Shown: one piece after another, positions 6,101 through 7,818 of the stretch
Numbering within the stretch: position 1 is the first letter of the stretch
How the letters are laid out: every line of letters begins with the position of its first letter
Source: an uncultured Atopobiaceae bacterium
GTDB taxonomy: Bacteria; Actinomycetota; Coriobacteriia; Coriobacteriales; Atopobiaceae
Length of the DNA stretch: 7,818 nucleotides
Reading direction: 5' to 3'
Assembly: GCA_905233865.1 (NCBI GenBank)
Contig: CAJOGH010000052.1
Location: forward strand, 1-7,818
The notes under the pieces: model-generated
The model's input: the letters and a program-made list of their open reading frames with translations, nothing else
The model's database searches: none
Told to the model about the DNA's origin: nothing
Translations under genes and position numbers: made by a program

Positions 6101-7818
6101 CGCTGCACGGTCGACGCCGTCTCCAAGAGCACCTACGCCGCGGGCGTTCTGGTTGGCCAGACGACCAACGCGCTCACGTTCAACGGCTGCGACGTGTCCG
6201 ATTCCTCTGCCATCTGCGACATGGCGAGTACGAGGGAGTACCAGGAGGCGGGCGCGCTCATTGGTCGAAACTCCGGCTCGGGCACTCTCACCATTACCTC
6301 CTGCACGGCCTCGAACAACACGATCAAGGCTCCCGCACGTGCTGGCGGCCTGGTGGGCGCCGTGATGGACAAGTCGACGACCATCAGCAAGTCCTGTGTC
6401 GAGGGCGGCATTGTTTCCTATATGGGCGAGGCACCCTATGACACCTGCTATGGCGGCATCATTGGCTTTAGCAACAACACGGGAGCCACGCTCTCCATGA
6501 CCGACTGCTACGTCCGCGGTACGAAAATCACCGCGCCCAAGGTCGGTGGCCTCTCTGGCATGGACAACGCTGACGCCTCGAGCTCAAAGCACGTTCTCAC
6601 GCGGTGCTACTTTGCGGGAACGCTCGAGGGAGGCAACGAGGGCGCCTATGCCATCTCGCAGTCGCGCAACACTACCATGAAGGACTGCTACTACGATACG
6701 GAAACCGTGAGCACCTACGTCCAAGACAAGGATGCCGCTGGCCTTAATGGCCTTGAGACCCTTCAGACCTTTGACGTCGCCCTCACGCTTAACCAGAGCG
6801 TGATCGGCTCGGGCCCGTGGGCTCTTGTCGCAAGTAGGAACGCGGGCTATCCCAGCTTTGGCGCGCTTGCCGCGCCTGACGGCGCGAAGATCGTCCTGGA
6901 CAAGCCCGCCGCGCTCACGGTCAATGCAGGCGATGCGTTCAACAAGAGCTCGTATAACATCACCGGCAAGCTCACCGCGGAGCCGAGCTTCGTTGACAAG
7001 CCCGTGGCCGTGGCCCAGGACTCCTGGAACACGCAGATGCCGGCGTCCTATGCGGACGGGTTCCACATGAGCGCCCCGTCAAGCACGCCCGAGCAGCAGA
7101 GCGTCACGGTCGTGGTCGACGACAGCATCGCGGGCGCAGATGTTGCCACGGGCATCGACGTCACGGTCAAGCCACTGGCTAACTCCAACACGATCAACTA
7201 CGTCACGCTTAACAAGGATGGCGTCACGTCGGACAATGCCACGCTCTACCTGAGCTATGACGGCTCCTCGGTGTCGGGTCTCACCCATGACATGGAGTAT
7301 CGCGTGTCCGGGTCCACCACCTGGCAGCACTATGAGGGCGAGTACCTTGCGGTGGAGCCCTATGCTGGCGATAAGCCCCAGGAGAAGGGCTGGTACGAGC
7401 GCTCGGGCGAGGAGGGCGCGTACGTCTATTCGCCCACGTCTGACAGTGAGGCCAATCCGGCCAAGACCTACTATGCCGCCGAGGCAACCTATGAGGTCGT
7501 CAAGTCCGTGTCCGACACGAGCACGCCCAAGGAGTCTGGCTGGTACGAGCACAAGGACACCTATACGCTTGCCACCGAGACGGCGCCGGTGGATGGCATG
7601 GACTACTACGTGGCCACGACGACTGCCGACGCGGTTGAGCCTGGCACCGATGACATCCCGCACGACCTGGGATGGTACGAGCAGACGGATGAAGCGGGCA
7701 GCAACGGCTACAAGCTGACCGAAGACGAGATGGTCGTGGAGGGCAAGACCTACTACACGAACGTCGTGACCAACTACGCGCGCGCAGAGGTCCACGAGGG
7801 TGACAACCCGGCGGCCCA
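2..7818 (+). CDS. Giant multidomain repeat surface protein, internal fragment (both ends outside window)
   Basis: One frame is open from base 2 to the right edge: 2,605 complete codons with no stop, start or visible frameshift. The translation is a string of recognisable extracellular modules: InlB B-type (Listeria-Bacteroides, Flg_new-like) repeats, four GLUG-like beta-helix domains, an Ig-like segment and GWYE/KTYY repeats. It is rich in Gly, Thr, Asn, Ser, Asp and Tyr, and I saw no membrane segment or catalytic motif. Such proteins are usually exported and wall-attached and act in adhesion or as stalks; the signal peptide and anchor would lie outside this window, so localisation is inferred. 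Codon choice is uniformly GC-rich along the window, arguing against recent patching from a different genome. No specific ligand or gene name can be assigned. The open frame is certain, the surface role likely, the exact function unknown. Confidence 0.96.
131..418 (+). repeat. InlB B-type (Listeria-Bacteroides) repeat 1, degenerate
   Basis: Residues 44-139 follow the repeat's layout: a beta-strand, then GGTMPSVDVPKAPEG, LSFMGFYS, a YGTG turn and a final IYAYYGE. The usual closing aromatic-x-x-Trp (YAxW) is replaced by YAYYG, and the opening FDxNGG is not clear, so this is a divergent copy. InlB B-repeats form small beta-grasp-like units that serve as spacers or contact domains in surface proteins. 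It directly adjoins the well-formed second copy. Confidence 0.6.
419..667 (+). repeat. InlB B-type (Listeria-Bacteroides) repeat 2, canonical
   Basis: Residues 140-222 give a textbook copy: VLVFDQNGGTGG, then DTPTRTGYDFKGYYDAPNGG, and the closing VLYARWTPK. The FDxNGG opening, GYxFxGYY centre and YAxW end are diagnostic of the Listeria-Bacteroides repeat family (about 70-80 residues). It sits in a run of four such units, here serving as an elongated stretch ahead of the first beta-helix domain. Confidence 0.92.
668..919 (+). repeat. InlB B-type (Listeria-Bacteroides) repeat 3
   Basis: Residues 223-306 start with TYTLTLDDNYPGDL and continue through VDVPKYGGYRFIGYYDSPSGG to the closing ITLYAHWTQ. 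The centre and end match the family closely. The opening NGG is replaced by NYPG. It is contiguous with the preceding copy, with no linker. Confidence 0.9.
920..1189 (+). repeat. InlB B-type repeat 4, divergent
   Basis: Residues 307-396 keep the order of the family: an ISFDW strand, ITYKPGNPTPLP, then CVKFVGWSLVTGYDESGNP and a final LIAIYD. The centre reads FVGWS, a common variant, but the opening lacks NGG and the end lacks the YAxW tryptophan. It is the last of the four-copy run; a Pro/Gly/Tyr/Asn-rich linker of about 33 residues (1190-1288) leads to the first beta-helix domain. Confidence 0.65.
1289..2512 (+). other. Beta-helix domain 1 (GLUG-like, cysteine-pair variant)
   Basis: Residues 430-837. 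The entry cap reads FQIGTTGKNWLNAAQLGFMG, then FVLQSDIELN and WVPINTYSGTFDGNGYMI, the standard opening of GLUG-type right-handed beta-helices. Coils follow with SGFFKTLSGAKISNVVF, ITNVGV, SGLVGVT, IENAYV and CGITGLI. It closes with a Trp-containing stretch and RTLNGGLPTF. The inward coil position taken by Cys in domains 2-4 is Val or Ala here (SNVVF, TNVGV, ENAYV, KNAYY). Instead eight cysteines fall in four close pairs at residues 548/554, 589/592, 643/645 and 681/687. The fold is inferred from motif order; the ligand, if any, is unknown. Confidence 0.8.
2519..3961 (+). other. Beta-helix domain 2 (GLUG-like) with interrupted closing cap
   Basis: Residues 840-1320. The entry cap FKITRPEDLAYL leads to ANLDFSGYG and a variant hairpin TLKGNGHTITHL. 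Six or more coils follow, each with a GLUG-like turn (CGALVGC, SGALVGY, RGGLVGYL, AGLVGA, AGLVRN) and a strand ending in a polar-Cys motif (TDCTV, TNCHA, DHCSV). In the last three coils the Cys becomes KNSFV, QNSYFAG and ARTYYD. It closes with VLKSAETAYALN, but the matching GYPIYGDL lies about 81 codons later because a GWYE element and flanks (3812-3913) intervene. In domains 3 and 4 the same gap is 29 and 20 codons. The fold is inferred by pattern. Confidence 0.8.
3812..3913 (+). repeat. GWYE...SYY element, single copy inside helix 2 cap
   Basis: About 34 residues (1271-1304): VNPLAQGWYE, then YIRTVDKSVETEKSYY. The spacing and residues match the tandem copies near the right edge: (N)P-x3-GWYE, a Y-x-x-T strand, an acidic turn and K-(T/S)-YY. 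Similar NPxxxGWYE...TxDxxVxxGKTYY units occur, from memory, in Gram-positive surface and phage structural proteins. The function is not known to me; the shape suggests a small beta-hairpin spacer or binding patch. Confidence 0.75.
3962..4090 (+). other. Linker between beta-helix domains 2 and 3
   Basis: About 43 residues with no recognisable domain, containing LSDWRAVGMNMADDGYE and FGERPTYSTD. A comparable spacer precedes domain 4 (TSWMDVGKLVDLGV, then PTFDEGQN). Both share a Trp-x(1-2)-VG element, and may be the recurring lead-in strand of a beta-helix unit rather than a random linker. Confidence 0.5.
4091..5248 (+). other. Beta-helix domain 3 (GLUG-like, cysteine ladder)
   Basis: Residues 1364-1749. 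Entry cap AWLVGKPEQLAYVGYLINV, then IKLTDNIDLMGS and FKGTFDGGGKTISHLDV, the best match in the window to the GLUG-type opening. Coils carry turns GGIQGY, GGLLGI, GALTGN and SGLLGA, with strand ends TGCSV, TDSWV, TRCWA, TDCYS, NNCYFAG and NNCYYD. The aligned position is Cys at residues 1530, 1590, 1623, 1651 and 1679 and Ser at 1561, so coils are about 28-33 residues. It closes with GLTTEELQSYEAAYSLN, a Trp, and AYPRYGTL. It probably forms an elongated secreted beta-solenoid; no catalytic residues could be assigned. Confidence 0.85.
5270..5563 (+). repeat. InlB B-type (Listeria-Bacteroides) repeat 5, isolated copy
   Basis: Residues 1757-1854: QTITLNPNGGNWGDETGN, an expanded middle (LLTKEELPTQEG), KSFQGFYTAASGGTQVY and the closing TTLYAQW. 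The NGG opening, FxGFY centre and YAQW end are diagnostic. At about 98 residues it is longer than the usual 70-80 because of the VIADKLLTKEELP stretch. It separates beta-helix domains 3 and 4, unlike the clustered copies at the left of the window. Confidence 0.9.
5657..6868 (+). other. Beta-helix domain 4 (GLUG-like, fullest cysteine ladder)
   Basis: Residues 1886-2289. Entry cap AYIIENEAQLGWFDKMI, then NIVITKDMDMSG. The opening hairpin reads YVGTIKGQ and is interrupted by about 20 polar residues before PQIKNLSV. Turns are AGIVVGY, AGVLVGQ, GALIGR, GGLVGAV, GGIIGFS and GGLSGM. Strand ends are NGCDV, TSCTA, KSCVE, TDCYV, TRCYFAG and KDCYYD, giving six consecutive aligned cysteines at residues 2063, 2101, 2132, 2169, 2202 and 2229. 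It closes with LETLQTFDVALTLN, PWALV and GYPSFGAL. It is the same family as domain 3, but clearly diverged in sequence outside the motifs. Confidence 0.85.
6869..7177 (+). other. Ig-like bacterial surface segment (tentative)
   Basis: Residues 2290-2392: IVLDKPAALTVNAGDAFN, a segment with DSWNTQMP and YADGFHM, then QQSVTVVVDD and TGIDVTVKPL. The alternation of short hydrophobic strands, the early VNAGD turn and the final DVTV strand fit the general look of bacterial Ig-like (Big-type) domains of about 90-100 residues. No family-specific signature is strong enough for a firm call. It follows beta-helix 4 directly. Confidence 0.45.
7190..7351 (+). other. Small MEYR-SGSTTW beta module
   Basis: About 54 residues starting TINYVTLNKDG and containing SGLTHDMEYRVSGSTTWQHYEG. 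The pattern GLtxxMEYRxxGxxTW is familiar from small fibronectin-like repeats in Gram-positive surface proteins, often read as GLTPGMEYSTDGGTTW. It leads without a clear break into the GWYE array. Its function is unknown and the family assignment is from memory only. Confidence 0.5.
7367..7474 (+). repeat. GWYE...KTYY repeat, C-terminal copy 1
   Basis: Residues 2456-2491: GDKPQEKGWYERSG, AYVYSPTSDSEANPAKTYY. It matches the copy within helix 2 at the P-x3-GWYE start, the Y-x-x-T-like strand (YSPTSD) and the K-T-YY end. It is the first of a tandem set whose tryptophans are 50 and 44 codons apart. Confidence 0.8.
7514..7609 (+). repeat. GWYE...DYY repeat, C-terminal copy 2
   Basis: About 32 residues: DTSTPKESGWYEHKD, YTLATETAPVDGMDYY. 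The closing KTYY is altered to MDYY, otherwise the layout is kept. A spacer of about 13 residues (AAEATYEVVKSVS) separates it from the previous copy. Confidence 0.78.
7649..7756 (+). repeat. GWYE...KTYY repeat, C-terminal copy 3
   Basis: About 36 residues: DDIPHDLGWYEQTDEAG, YKLTEDEMVVEGKTYY. It has the full consensus, including the T-x-D turn and V-x-G-KTYY end. The last complete residues of the window, EGDNPAA, look like the start of another copy (compare VNPLAQGWYE in the helix 2 copy), so the array probably runs past the right edge. Confidence 0.82.

Noticed and set aside
5030..6700. Possible recent DNA duplication because of matching CYFAG and CYYD strings in domains 3 and 4
   Set aside because: Nucleotide agreement is limited to short motif stretches with third-position differences, and the intervening sequence does not match. 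This is protein motif conservation, not a recent DNA repeat.
1289..6868. Polysaccharide lyase or other enzyme activity for the beta-helix domains
   Set aside because: The fold pattern resembles that of pectate-lyase-like solenoids, but I could not identify a conserved set of catalytic or calcium-binding residues, and GLUG-like solenoids of this kind are commonly non-enzymatic surface domains.
6584..7795. Two further long - strand frames (6584-7066 and 7079-7795)
   Set aside because: They have the same codon register and the same cause as the larger antisense frame; both end at sense TCA codons. The sense strand here encodes the end of beta-helix 4, the Ig-like segment and the GWYE repeats.
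1..7818. CRISPR array, insertion sequence, tRNA/rRNA, promoter or terminator inside the window
   Set aside because: No regularly spaced identical repeats, transposase, inverted-repeat ends or RNA-like folds stood out, and the coding frame is uninterrupted across the whole window, leaving no intergenic DNA.

Overview
The whole 7,818-base window lies inside one giant protein-coding gene on the + strand. The frame whose codons begin at position 2 stays open from base 2 to the right edge: 2,605 complete codons plus two bases of the next. Neither the start nor the stop codon is present, so the full protein is larger than 2,605 residues. I found no intergenic space, second gene, RNA gene, mobile element, CRISPR array, promoter or terminator.

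The protein is a mosaic of extracellular modules. In order: the tail of a GTYDVF/DTGIDVTV-type module (2-130); four Listeria-Bacteroides (InlB B-type) repeats, the outer two degenerate (131-1189); beta-helix domain 1 with GLUG-like turns (1289-2512); beta-helix domain 2 (2519-3961), whose closing cap carries an inserted GWYE...YY element (3812-3913); a linker, then beta-helix domain 3 (4091-5248); a fifth InlB-type repeat (5270-5563); beta-helix domain 4 (5657-6868); an Ig-like segment (6869-7177); a small MEYR-SGSTTW module (7190-7351); and three tandem GWYE...YY repeats (7367-7756), with a fourth apparently starting at the right edge.

The composition suggests a secreted or wall-attached adhesin or stalk protein of a high-GC, gut- or mouth-type Gram-positive bacterium. 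Coriobacteriia (Olsenella, Collinsella, Atopobium relatives) are my best guess, because this mix of InlB repeats, GLUG-like helices and GC-rich codon choice (GGC, GAC, AAC, ATC, CTC, ACG) is familiar there. This is inference; no marker gene is present. Signal peptide, anchor motif and any enzymatic domain would lie outside the window.

The most interesting structure is at protein level. In helices 2-4 a cysteine recurs at the same place in nearly every coil (a probable cysteine ladder). It is absent from helix 1, which instead has four close cysteine pairs, and it is lost together in the last three coils of helix 2. The GWYE element looks like a mobile protein module, present both as an insertion in a beta-helix cap and as a C-terminal tandem array.
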